From the NCBI RefSeq assembly GCF_001463705.1, contig NZ_BBWH01000034.1, forward strand, positions 1 through 64,000: a stretch of 64,000 bases of DNA, given 5' to 3'. Position numbers and translations under genes: made by a program. This DNA comes from Aureimonas sp. AU12 (GTDB lineage Bacteria > Pseudomonadota > Alphaproteobacteria > Rhizobiales > Rhizobiaceae). Shown here one piece after another: positions 41,184 through 49,234 of this stretch. Each line of letters opens with the position of its first letter. The stretch's first letter is position 1. A model generated the notes under the pieces. It ran no database searches and was not told the origin of the DNA. It saw nothing but the letters and a program-made list of their open reading frames with translations.

Positions 41184-42407
41184 ATGAAACCCTCCACCAC
41201 GTTGCTCGCCGGGGCGCTCGCGCTCCTGGCGACCACCGCGCTGCCCTCGATGGCCAGCGCCGCCGACATCAGCTTCATCTATTGCGGCGACCAGATCGAT
41301 CCCGTGCAGGACCGCACGATCAAGGAATGGAACACGGCCAACGCCGACGATCAGGTGAAGGTCGAGGTGGTCGGCTGGGAGCAGTGCCAGGACAAGGCGA
41401 CGACGCTCGCCGCCGCCGGCACCCCGGTCGGGCTCGCCTATGTCGGCTCGCGCACCCTGAAGGAGTTCGCGCAGAACGACCTCATCGTTCCCATCCCGAT
41501 GAGCGACGCGGAGAAGGCCAGCTACTTCCCCAACATCGTCGAGACCATCACCTTCGAGGACAAGCAGTGGGGCGTGCCCGTCGCCTTCTCGACGAAGGCG
41601 CTGTTCTGGAACAAGGACCTCTTCGCCAAGGCCGGCCTCGACCCCGAGACGCCGCCCAAGACCTGGGCCGAGGAGATCGAGTTCGCCAAGGTCATCAAGG
41701 AGAAGACCGGCATCGGCGGTTTCGGCCTCGTCGCCAAGACCTTCGACAACACGATGCACCAGTTCCTTCACTGGGTGTACACGAACAACGGCCGCATCGT
41801 GGACACGGAGGGCAACATCACGCTCGACAGCCCGCAGGTGCTCGCCGCGCTCCAGGCGGTGAAGGACATCACCCCCTATTCGGAAGAGGGCCCGACCGCC
41901 TACGAGCAGAACGAGGTGCGCGCCATCTTCCTCGACGGCAAGCTCGGCATGATCCACAACTCGACCGGCGCGATCCCGCGCCTCGAGGGCACGAAGATCC
42001 AGTGGGGCGTCGCCAACCTGCCGCTCGGCCCCGAGGCCAAGGGCCCGGGCACGCTGCTGATCACCGACAGCCTCGCGGTCTTCTCCGGCACCGGCGTCGA
42101 GGACAAGGCGATCGAGTTCGCCAAGTTCCTCACCAAGCCCGCCACGCAGGAAGAGTACGAGCTGACCGGCGACGACGGTCTCGTGCCGCTGCGCCCGTCG
42201 GCCAATGTCGACAAGTACGTGGCCGAGCATCCCGCCTGGAAGCCGTTCATCGACGGCATCGCCTTCGGCGGTCCCGAGCCGCTCTTCACCGACTACAAGG
42301 GCTTCCAGAACGCGATGATCGCGATGGTCCAGTCGGTGGTGACGGGCCAGGCGACCCCGGAAGAGGCGATCAAGACCGCCTCGGCCGAGATCGAGCGTTT
42401 CCGCTAA
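41184..42407 (+). CDS. CUT1 sugar ABC transporter substrate-binding protein
   Basis: A 407-aa periplasmic receptor of the SBP_bac_1 family. The signal peptide spans about residues 1-27 ([21 protein letters not shown], then cleavage near ASAAD). The mature protein begins [12 protein letters not shown]. Typical segments are [41 protein letters not shown] and the late [19 protein letters not shown] strong hairpin lies 11 nt after the stop, before the ATPase gene, probably raising binding-protein levels over ATPase. Ligand unknown. Confidence 0.94.
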   Translation: MKPSTTLLAGALALLATTALPSMASAADISFIYCGDQIDPVQDRTIKEWNTANADDQVKVEVVGWEQCQDKATTLAAAGTPVGLAYVGSRTLKEFAQNDLIVPIPMSDAEKASYFPNIVETITFEDKQWGVPVAFSTKALFWNKDLFAKAGLDPETPPKTWAEEIEFAKVIKEKTGIGGFGLVAKTFDNTMHQFLHWVYTNNGRIVDTEGNITLDSPQVLAALQAVKDITPYSEEGPTAYEQNEVRAIFLDGKLGMIHNSTGAIPRLEGTKIQWGVANLPLGPEAKGPGTLLITDSLAVFSGTGVEDKAIEFAKFLTKPATQEEYELTGDDGLVPLRPSANVDKYVAEHPAWKPFIDGIAFGGPEPLFTDYKGFQNAMIAMVQSVVTGQATPEEAIKTASAEIERFR

Positions 42408-42417
42408 CCTCTCAGAT

Positions 42418-42453
42418 CCGAAGGCCCCGCTGCCGCGAGCGGGGGGCCTTCGG
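42418..42453 (+). repeat. Intercistronic hairpin between binding protein and ATPase
   Basis: CCGAAGGCCCCGCT (42418-42431) pairs with AGCGGGGGGCCTTCGG (42438-42453) apart from a 2-nt bulge, with loop GCCGCG. No T-run follows and an ATPase ribosome-binding site lies just beyond. It is therefore more likely an attenuating or message-stabilising structure than a full terminator. Confidence 0.65.
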
Positions 42454-42487
42454 GCAAAGCCTTCCACCGCATCAGGAGATCCGCCCC

Positions 42488-43621
<1,134 letters not shown>

Positions 43622-43701
43622 GGCGCGGTTTCAGGACCGGCTCGGCTCTTCAAGGGCCGCTCGAACCCGGCCGGCGCCGACTCACAACGAGTTGTCGACG
43701 G

Positions 43702-43727
43702 CCTCACCCCGAGCCCGTCGAAGGGCG
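43702..43727. repeat. Short CCTCACCCCGAGCCCGTCGAAGGG-type element
   Basis: A sequence close to the CACCCTGAGC-N-GTCGAAGGG intergenic element that I recall from several alphaproteobacterial genomes. It lies in the gap between two convergent genes. Only one copy is seen in this window, so repeat status rests on general knowledge. Confidence 0.35.
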
Positions 43728-43784
43728 ATGATGCGAGAAGGGGTCGGGGCGCGGCCGGTTGCGCCAACGCCCCAAGCGCCGCCG

Positions 43785-44906
43785 CTACCAGACCAGCCCG
43801 CGCGCGGCCACCGGCTCGACGCGGGTGACGATCCCGTCGCGGTGGAAGATCATGTGGTCGAAGAGGTTCGAGACCACGCAGGTGTGGTTCGGCACGATGC
43901 GCAGGCGCTCGCCGATCGCCGGGCCGGCGCCATCGCCCGCGCCGAGATCGATCACGCCGTGCTCCTCCGACAGGCCGACGATGCGCGCGTTCGGGTAGCC
44001 GAGGACGAGGCCGTGATCGGCAAAGCCCAGGAGGTCTGAGGTCAGCGCCTTCGTGCCGGCGTCGATCACCGCGCGCGTCGCGGTCGGGCGCGACACCACC
44101 GTCGCCAGGACGTGCATGGCGCAGTCCTCCTCGCCGCAATGGCCGGCGCGCACGGTGGAGCGGTCGTTGTAGATGTAGGTGCCGGCGCGATGCTCGGTGG
44201 CGCTCGTCACCAGATGGGCGTCGAAGAGGCTCGGCGTGCCGCCGTTGCTGATCGCGGGGCAGTCGAGGCCGCGTGCCGACAGACCCGCCAGCGTCGCGGC
44301 GAAGAACGCCTCGACCTCCGCCGCCCCGCCGGTGCGCGGATAGGTCATCAGCCCGCCGAAGGCGAGGCCGTCGGCGGCATGGATGCGCGCCGCCAGCGCC
44401 ACGGCGTCCTCCGGGCTCTGGACGCCGCAGCGCCCCCCGCCCGTGTCGCATTCCACCAGAACGGGCAGGGGGCGGCTCTCGCCCGCAAAGACGCCGGAGA
44501 GGCCCGCCACCGTTTCGGCGCTGTCGGCAGTGGCCTTCAGCCCGGCGATCCGCCGGTGCAGGCTCAGGAGCCGCGCCAGCTTCTCCGCGCCCCAGATGTT
44601 GAAGGTGATGAGGATGTCCTCGATGCCGGCATCGGCGAAGATCTCGGCCTCGGTGATCTTCTGGCAGTTGATGCCGCGGGCGCCCGCCGCGATCTGCTCG
44701 TGCGCCAGCGCCGGGATCTTGTGGGTCTTGATGTGCGGGCGAAAGCTCAAGCCCTGCGCGTCCATGTAGCGCTGGACACGGGCGATGTTGCCGGCGAGCC
44801 GGTCCTCGTCGATCACCGGGCGCGGCGTCGAGACGCTCTCCAGCCGGTCGCCGGGGCGCGGCAGCAGCGGTTCGTCGGTGGGGCGGCTCCGGGTTGCGAT
44901 CGACAT
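43785..44906 (-). CDS. Fold-III PLP enzyme, D-serine/3-hydroxyaspartate dehydratase-like
   Basis: A 373-aa PLP enzyme with an alanine-racemase-like N-terminal barrel. The PLP lysine lies in RPHIKTHK (residues 57-63). Metal-site residues near the C-terminus are His341 and Cys343 in PNHTC. The family includes D-threonine aldolases and eukaryotic-type D-serine or D-threo-3-hydroxyaspartate dehydratases. As I recall, an H-x-C metal pair is the dehydratase pattern and H-x-D the aldolase one, so I lean to a dehydratase. Such a reaction releases an enamine/imine, which would fit the RidA gene across the divergent promoter. Its ATG lies 1 nt after the MlrC-type gene's stop. Confidence 0.88.
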   Translation of the reverse strand: MSIATRSRPTDEPLLPRPGDRLESVSTPRPVIDEDRLAGNIARVQRYMDAQGLSFRPHIKTHKIPALAHEQIAAGARGINCQKITEAEIFADAGIEDILITFNIWGAEKLARLLSLHRRIAGLKATADSAETVAGLSGVFAGESRPLPVLVECDTGGGRCGVQSPEDAVALAARIHAADGLAFGGLMTYPRTGGAAEVEAFFAATLAGLSARGLDCPAISNGGTPSLFDAHLVTSATEHRAGTYIYNDRSTVRAGHCGEEDCAMHVLATVVSRPTATRAVIDAGTKALTSDLLGFADHGLVLGYPNARIVGLSEEHGVIDLGAGDGAGPAIGERLRIVPNHTCVVSNLFDHMIFHRDGIVTRVEPVAARGLVW

Positions 44907-44907
44907 G

Positions 44908-46419
44908 TCAGGCGGCCTGTCCGTCTCGGGATGGATGTGTGGCATCGGGGAGGCCGAGGCCGTGCGGGTCGGCGACCATCGGCCAGATGTCGCGCGGCGC
45001 GCGGCGATAGGCGGTGGTCGCCGGCTGGTTGGGATAGGGCGTCCCGGCCGAACAATAGATGATCTCGGAGGCGATCTTCGAGAAGGAGGCGAAGAAATGG
45101 TTCGTCGACTTGATCGCGAGAATGCGCTTCGCGGCGGGATCGATGCCCATCTCGGAGAACAGGCTGGGATCGAAGCTCTGCGCCCGCGTCGAGTTGAGGA
45201 TGACGTCGAGCCCGTCGAAGCGGATATGGGCGGCGTCGCCGAAGGGCGCGAAGCTCTCGCCGAAGCGCATCTGCGCGTCGCGCTTCAGCCGCACGACCTC
45301 GACCCGCGCGTCGATCGGCTGGCCGGTGCCCGGCGCGGATTTGGCCCCGAAGCGCAGCGCGATCGTCGCGCCCTCGCCGGCGGCCATGCAGACCTGTACC
45401 GCCATCGGGTCCCAGATCGTGCCGACCGCGACGCCCTCGGCGCCTTGCCCCAGAAGCTCCGCGAGGAGGACGGTCGCGTCCCCCGCCGTGCCGCCGCCTG
45501 GATTGTCCCAGACGTCGGCGATCACCACCGGTCCGGCGCTCGCGCTCGCGCTCATCGCCCGTGCCACCGCCTCGGCCGCCGACACCTGCGGCATGATGAA
45601 GGTGCCGCGTCCGGCGAAGAGCTCCAGCCCGAGCCGGCGTGCGATCGCCGCGCCCTTGTCGGGCCGCGCGTTGGTGACGGCGAGGACCTTCGTGCCCATC
45701 TCCGGCACGTCGCCGGCCATGAAACCGTGGATCACCGAAAGCGACAGGATGTCGGGGTCAGTGGCCTCGATCGCCGTCATCCGGTCGACGAAGGAGCGCA
45801 TCGGCTCGCGCGAGGTCGGGAACACGTCGATCATCCGGCAGTCGAACACCGACATGACCGGCCGCACCCGGCCCTCCAGCGTGTCGGCCGCGATGCGCCA
45901 GAGATCGCGCGCCCGGTCGACGAAGTCGGTGTGCGGGAACTCCTTGAAGGCGACGAAGAATTCGGCGGCCGCGAGGCGCCGCGCCGTCAGGTGACTGTGC
46001 GGGTCGAGCTCGGCGCAGACGAGGATGTCGGGGCCGACGATCGCGCGGACATGATCCAGGAAATCGCCCTCGGTGTCCTCGTAGCCGTCGGCCACCATCG
46101 CCCCGTGCAGGCCGAGCACCACCGCGTCCACCGGCATCGCCGCGCGCAGCTGATCGAGGATCTCGTCGCGCAGGCTCTCATAGGCGAGGCGGTTGACGAG
46201 GCCCGCCGGGTCGGCCCAGGTCGCCGTGCCCTCGATGAGGGTCCAGCCCTTCTCGCGCGCCACCTCGCGCCCCACCGTGATCGGCGCGGTGCAGAGGGTC
46301 GGCGTCTCCGGGTGCTGCCCGGGCGGGGCGTAGAGCGAGGCCTCGAAGGCCCGGCGATCGACGCAGATAGGCGAGAACGTGTTGGTTTCGGTCGCCAGCG
46401 CCGCCGTGAAGATCCGCAC
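44908..46419 (-). CDS. MlrC-type (peptidase family M81) protein, copy 1
   Basis: A 503-aa member of the M81/MlrC family, named for microcystin-degrading MlrC. The N-terminal DUF1485 part begins MRIFTAALATETNTFSP. It contains VLGLHGAMVADGYEDTEGD and ELDPHSHLT (candidate zinc His/Asp). The C-terminal part has VIADVWDNPGGGTAGDATVLL. The start is a GTG at 46419 with AAGGGA upstream. There is no signal peptide. In most bacteria these proteins lie in amino-acid or amide catabolic clusters and their true substrates are unknown. It lies between an NTF2-like gene and a fold-III PLP enzyme gene. Confidence 0.9.
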   Translation of the reverse strand: MRIFTAALATETNTFSPICVDRRAFEASLYAPPGQHPETPTLCTAPITVGREVAREKGWTLIEGTATWADPAGLVNRLAYESLRDEILDQLRAAMPVDAVVLGLHGAMVADGYEDTEGDFLDHVRAIVGPDILVCAELDPHSHLTARRLAAAEFFVAFKEFPHTDFVDRARDLWRIAADTLEGRVRPVMSVFDCRMIDVFPTSREPMRSFVDRMTAIEATDPDILSLSVIHGFMAGDVPEMGTKVLAVTNARPDKGAAIARRLGLELFAGRGTFIMPQVSAAEAVARAMSASASAGPVVIADVWDNPGGGTAGDATVLLAELLGQGAEGVAVGTIWDPMAVQVCMAAGEGATIALRFGAKSAPGTGQPIDARVEVVRLKRDAQMRFGESFAPFGDAAHIRFDGLDVILNSTRAQSFDPSLFSEMGIDPAAKRILAIKSTNHFFASFSKIASEIIYCSAGTPYPNQPATTAYRRAPRDIWPMVADPHGLGLPDATHPSRDGQAA

Positions 46420-46442
46420 GTGAGGTTCCCTTCCGATCTCTG

Positions 46443-46484
46443 AGAGTCCGTTTGACGACCCGAGCGGGTCGTCAAACGGACTCT
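46443..46484. repeat. Perfect 19-bp inverted repeat at a gene 3' end
   Basis: The arms 46443-46461 and 46466-46484 are exact reverse complements with loop GAGC. The 42-bp element lies between the MlrC-type gene and the NTF2-like gene. It encodes the last residues (ESV) and the TGA stop of the latter. The stem would be extremely stable in RNA from either strand. It differs in sequence from the GAAGCG/CTAGAG elements. Confidence 0.75.
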
Positions 46485-46975
46485 GAAGCCGTGCCCATCG
46501 GGTTCGGCAGGTAGCCGGTGAAACCGGCGATCTTCCACCGGCCCTCGACGTGCCGGCAGAGATAAAGCGTCTGCCAGTTCATCGCGTCGAAGCCGCCGTC
46601 GGCTTTGCGCAGCCCCCCGTCGAACTTCTTGCGCGCCAGCGCCGTGTCGCCCTCGATGTCGATGACCGTGAGGGTCGTGGCGGCGAAGATCGCGGCGCGC
46701 GGGTCTTCGGCAAATCTCTGGCCGGCGAAATCGCGGGCCTGACGCAGCCATTCCTCGCGATAGGCGGCGAGATCGGGAAAGCCGAGGCGCCAGCGGTCGG
46801 GGTTGTCGCCGCGTCCCGCATCGATGCCGACGAAGCCCTCCTCCACGAAGTCGCCGGCCACCATGGCCCAGTCGGCGGCGAGGAAGGCGTCGATGTCCCG
46901 CGTCACCAGCATGGTCCAGATCGCGCGCCGCGCGGGGTCGGAGGCCGGGAAGGGATTGGCGAGGGGATCGCGCAT
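46472..46975 (-). CDS. NTF2/SnoaL-like protein
   Basis: A 167-aa protein with the pattern of a cone-fold NTF2-like domain. The first helix region is FLAADWAMVAGDFVEEGFVGIDAG, then come FPDLAAYREEWLRQARDF and strands FAATTLTVIDIEGDTALARKKF and GRWKIAGFTGYLP. Such domains bind small hydrophobic or polar ligands; some are isomerases or dehydratases. The ATG at 46975 lacks a strong ribosome-binding site. It heads the leftward operon with the MlrC-type protein and the PLP enzyme. Its 3' end lies in the 19-bp inverted repeat, which may have changed the original C-terminus. Confidence 0.75.
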   Translation of the reverse strand: MRDPLANPFPASDPARRAIWTMLVTRDIDAFLAADWAMVAGDFVEEGFVGIDAGRGDNPDRWRLGFPDLAAYREEWLRQARDFAGQRFAEDPRAAIFAATTLTVIDIEGDTALARKKFDGGLRKADGGFDAMNWQTLYLCRHVEGRWKIAGFTGYLPNPMGTASESV

Positions 46976-47058
46976 GAAGGGCCCATTCTCGAAACGATTT
47001 TCACGGATGCGATTTTCTCTGGCAAAATTCGGCGTTCCATGGTGCTCTGTCAATCGAA

Positions 47059-47075
47059 TGCGAAAATAATTTGCA
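47059..47075. promoter_or_regulatory. Candidate operator before RidA gene
   Basis: The imperfect palindrome TGCGAAAATAATTTGCA has symmetrical TGC-n-AA ... TT-n-GCA arms. It lies next to the ribosome-binding site of the RidA gene in an AT-rich divergent region (46976-47088) that also contains GAAACGATTTTC and GATTTTCTC. RpiR regulators, one of which is encoded in this operon, often bind AT-rich GAAA/TTTC palindromes. Confidence 0.4.
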
Positions 47076-47088
47076 AGGACGACCGGCC

Positions 47089-47478
47089 ATGACGATCACG
47101 CGCTACGGGACGGGAGAGAGCGGTGCCGGTGGCAAGGCCCTGCCGTTCGCGCGCGCCGTGGAGGCCGCCGGCTGGCTCCACGTCTCCGGTCAGGTGGCGA
47201 TGGAGGGCGGCGAAATCATTGAGGGCGGCATCGTCCCGCAGACCCACAAGACCCTCGCCAACCTGATGGCGATCCTGCGCGAGGCCGGCTACGGGCCGGA
47301 GCATGTCGTGCGCGTCGGCGTCTGGCTCGACGACCCCCGCGACTTCTGGACCTTCAACAGGATCTACGCCGAGACGTTCGGTGCCCATCCGCCGGCGAGG
47401 GCCTGCGTCCAGGCCTCGATGATGGTGGACTGCAAGGTCGAGATCGACTGCATCGCCTACAAGGCGCCGGCGGCGTGA
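47089..47478 (+). CDS. RidA/YjgF-family protein
   Basis: A 129-aa trimeric cytoplasmic protein of the RidA family, which hydrolyses reactive enamine/imine intermediates made by PLP enzymes. Segments WLHVSGQVAMEGGEIIEGG, QTHKTLANLMAILREAGYG, VVRVGVWLDDPRDFWTFNRIYAE, and PPARACVQASMMVDCKVEIDCIAY cover the fold. The usual catalytic arginine lies in PPARAC. The ATG at 47089 has AAGGA 9 nt upstream. It is the first gene of the rightward operon and divergent from the PLP-enzyme operon. Confidence 0.93.
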   Translation: MTITRYGTGESGAGGKALPFARAVEAAGWLHVSGQVAMEGGEIIEGGIVPQTHKTLANLMAILREAGYGPEHVVRVGVWLDDPRDFWTFNRIYAETFGAHPPARACVQASMMVDCKVEIDCIAYKAPAA

Positions 47479-47502
47479 GCGTTTAAGACAGACGAGGCGC
47501 GG

Positions 47503-48372
47503 ATGCCGGCGGATCTCTTCACCGTGCTGCAGGATGAGCGGCCCCGCCTGTCGCCTTCCGAGGCGCGGATCGCCGACATCCTCCTCAGCGACTTCGAGTT
47601 CGCGGTGAACGCCTCGATCATCGAGCTGGCGGGCCGCGCCGACGTCTCGCCCCCCACCGTCACCCGCTTCTGCCGGCGTCTGGGCTGCGACAGCTTCTCG
47701 GACTTCAAGGTGCAGCTGGCGCGCACCGCCTATGTCGGCCTGCGCTATCTGCGCCCCGAGCCGCAGAGCCGCGACACCGCGGATGTCGCGAGCGACATCG
47801 TGGAAAAGGCGCAGAACGCACTCTTCCTCATGCATCGCGCGCTCGATCTTCCCGCCATCGAGCGGGCGGTCGAGCGGATCGCCGCGGCCGAGATGATCTA
47901 CGCCTTCGGTTCGGGCGGCAATTCCTCGATGATCGCGGGCGAGATCCAGAACCGGCTCTTCCGGCTCGGCCTTCGCGTCACCGCCAGCGCCGACCATGCG
48001 ATGCAGCTGATGATGGCCGCCGCCGCGTCCCCGCGCGACGTCATCGTCGGCTCGTCCTTCTCGGGCCGCAATGCCGAGCTGGTGCGCGCCTTCGCCTTGG
48101 CCCGCGAGGGCGGCGTCGCGACGATCGCCATCGCCCAGAGCGCCAGTCCGGTGGCCGAGGCCGCCGACATCGTGGTGCCGGTGGACCTCCCGGAGGGCGT
48201 CGACATCTTCCGGCCGACCTCGACGCGCATCGCCTACGTCGCGGTGGTCGACATCATCGCCAGCCTCGTCGCCTACCGCGTGCAGCCGCAGGCGAGCGCG
48301 ACGCTCCGGCGCATCAAGCAGCAGCTCGTCGCCCATCGCGACGGCGACGACCGGCAGATCCTGGGAGACTGA
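47503..48372 (+). CDS. RpiR/MurR-family transcriptional regulator
   Basis: A 289-aa regulator. The N-terminal helix-turn-helix (HTH_6, residues 1-77) contains LSPSEARIADILLSDFEFAVNASI, then ELAGRADVSPPTVTRFCRRLGCDSFSDFK. The C-terminal SIS domain (about residues 125-255) contains IYAFGSGGNSSMIAGEIQNRL and VIVGSSFSGRNAELVRAFALAR and probably binds a phosphosugar. Its place in an operon with a GH20 hexosaminidase suggests an amino-sugar phosphate effector. GAGG lies 5 nt upstream of the ATG. Confidence 0.94.
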   Translation: MPADLFTVLQDERPRLSPSEARIADILLSDFEFAVNASIIELAGRADVSPPTVTRFCRRLGCDSFSDFKVQLARTAYVGLRYLRPEPQSRDTADVASDIVEKAQNALFLMHRALDLPAIERAVERIAAAEMIYAFGSGGNSSMIAGEIQNRLFRLGLRVTASADHAMQLMMAAAASPRDVIVGSSFSGRNAELVRAFALAREGGVATIAIAQSASPVAEAADIVVPVDLPEGVDIFRPTSTRIAYVAVVDIIASLVAYRVQPQASATLRRIKQQLVAHRDGDDRQILGD

Positions 48373-48378
48373 CGAGCC

Positions 48379-49176
48379 ATGAGCACGACCTCTTTTCCGG
48401 GCGCCGCCCCGCACACCGTCGCGATCGTCACCGGCGGCGCCGGCGACATCGGCCGCGCCATCGCCGCGCGCCTTGCCCGCGACCATGCGCTCGTGGTGCT
48501 CGTGGATATCGACGAAGCGGCCGGCGAGCAGGCCGCGCGCGCGCTCGGCGAAGCCATCCGCTTCATCGCCGCCGACGTCACCGACCCGTTGAGCGTCGCG
48601 GCGATGGCGCGCGAGGCGCTGGCGCTCGGCCCCGTGCGCACCCTCGTCAACAATGCCGGGGCGGCGCGCGCCGTCAGCCTCCACGACACGACGCCGGAGA
48701 TCTGGCGGGCCGACAACGCGCTTAACCTGGAGGCCGCCTTCCTCTGCTTTCGCGCACTGGAGGAGAGCCTGGCGGCGACCCGTGGCTCGGTGGTCAACAT
48801 CGCCTCGGTCAACGGCCTCGGCGTCTACGGCCATCCCGCCTACAGTGCGGCGAAGGCCGGGCTGATCCACCTGACGCGGCTGATCGCGGTGGAATACGGG
48901 CGGCTCGGCATCCGCGCCAATGCGGTGGCCCCCGGCACGGTTCGCACGCAGGCCTGGGAGGCGAGAGCGCAGGCCAACCCCGCCGTGTTCGAGGAGGCCG
49001 CCCGCTGGTATCCGCTCGGGCGCGTCGTTGACCCCGCCGACGTCGCCGAAGCCGTGGGCTTTCTCGCCAGTCCGCTCGCCAGGGCCATCACCGGGACGTG
49101 CCTCCCCGTCGATTGCGGGCTGAGCGCGGGGCAGGGGGAACTCGCCCGCACCTTTTCCCAGTCCGACCATTACTGA
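48379..49176 (+). CDS. Short-chain dehydrogenase/reductase
   Basis: A 265-aa classical SDR. It has cofactor motif VTGGAGDIGRAIA, Asp in LVDIDE suggesting NAD preference, NNAG, and the catalytic Ser in NIASVNG and Tyr/Lys in YSAAKAG. The end GTCLPVDCGLSAGQG replaces the usual VDGG. Substrate unknown. It starts 6 nt after the RpiR stop with GGGAG upstream. It may reduce a ketone or oxidise an alcohol produced by the adjacent PLP or hydrolase enzymes. Confidence 0.92.
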   Translation: MSTTSFPGAAPHTVAIVTGGAGDIGRAIAARLARDHALVVLVDIDEAAGEQAARALGEAIRFIAADVTDPLSVAAMAREALALGPVRTLVNNAGAARAVSLHDTTPEIWRADNALNLEAAFLCFRALEESLAATRGSVVNIASVNGLGVYGHPAYSAAKAGLIHLTRLIAVEYGRLGIRANAVAPGTVRTQAWEARAQANPAVFEEAARWYPLGRVVDPADVAEAVGFLASPLARAITGTCLPVDCGLSAGQGELARTFSQSDHY

Positions 49177-49234
49177 GCGGGATCGCCGCCCTCATCGGCC
49201 TCGCTCATGGGCCTTGCCCGAAAGGAACCGCCCG

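Noticed and set aside
40224-42467. A 747-codon minus-strand frame opposite the second permease and the binding-protein genes
   Set aside because: Both genes on the plus strand are unmistakable ABC components. The antisense translation is Glu/Arg/Gly/Val-rich without motifs.
43785-44906. Calling the fold-III enzyme an alanine racemase
   Set aside because: The motif is RPHIKTHK with a C-terminal H-x-C metal pair, as in the D-threonine aldolase/D-serine dehydratase family, and the alanine racemase C-terminal domain is absent.
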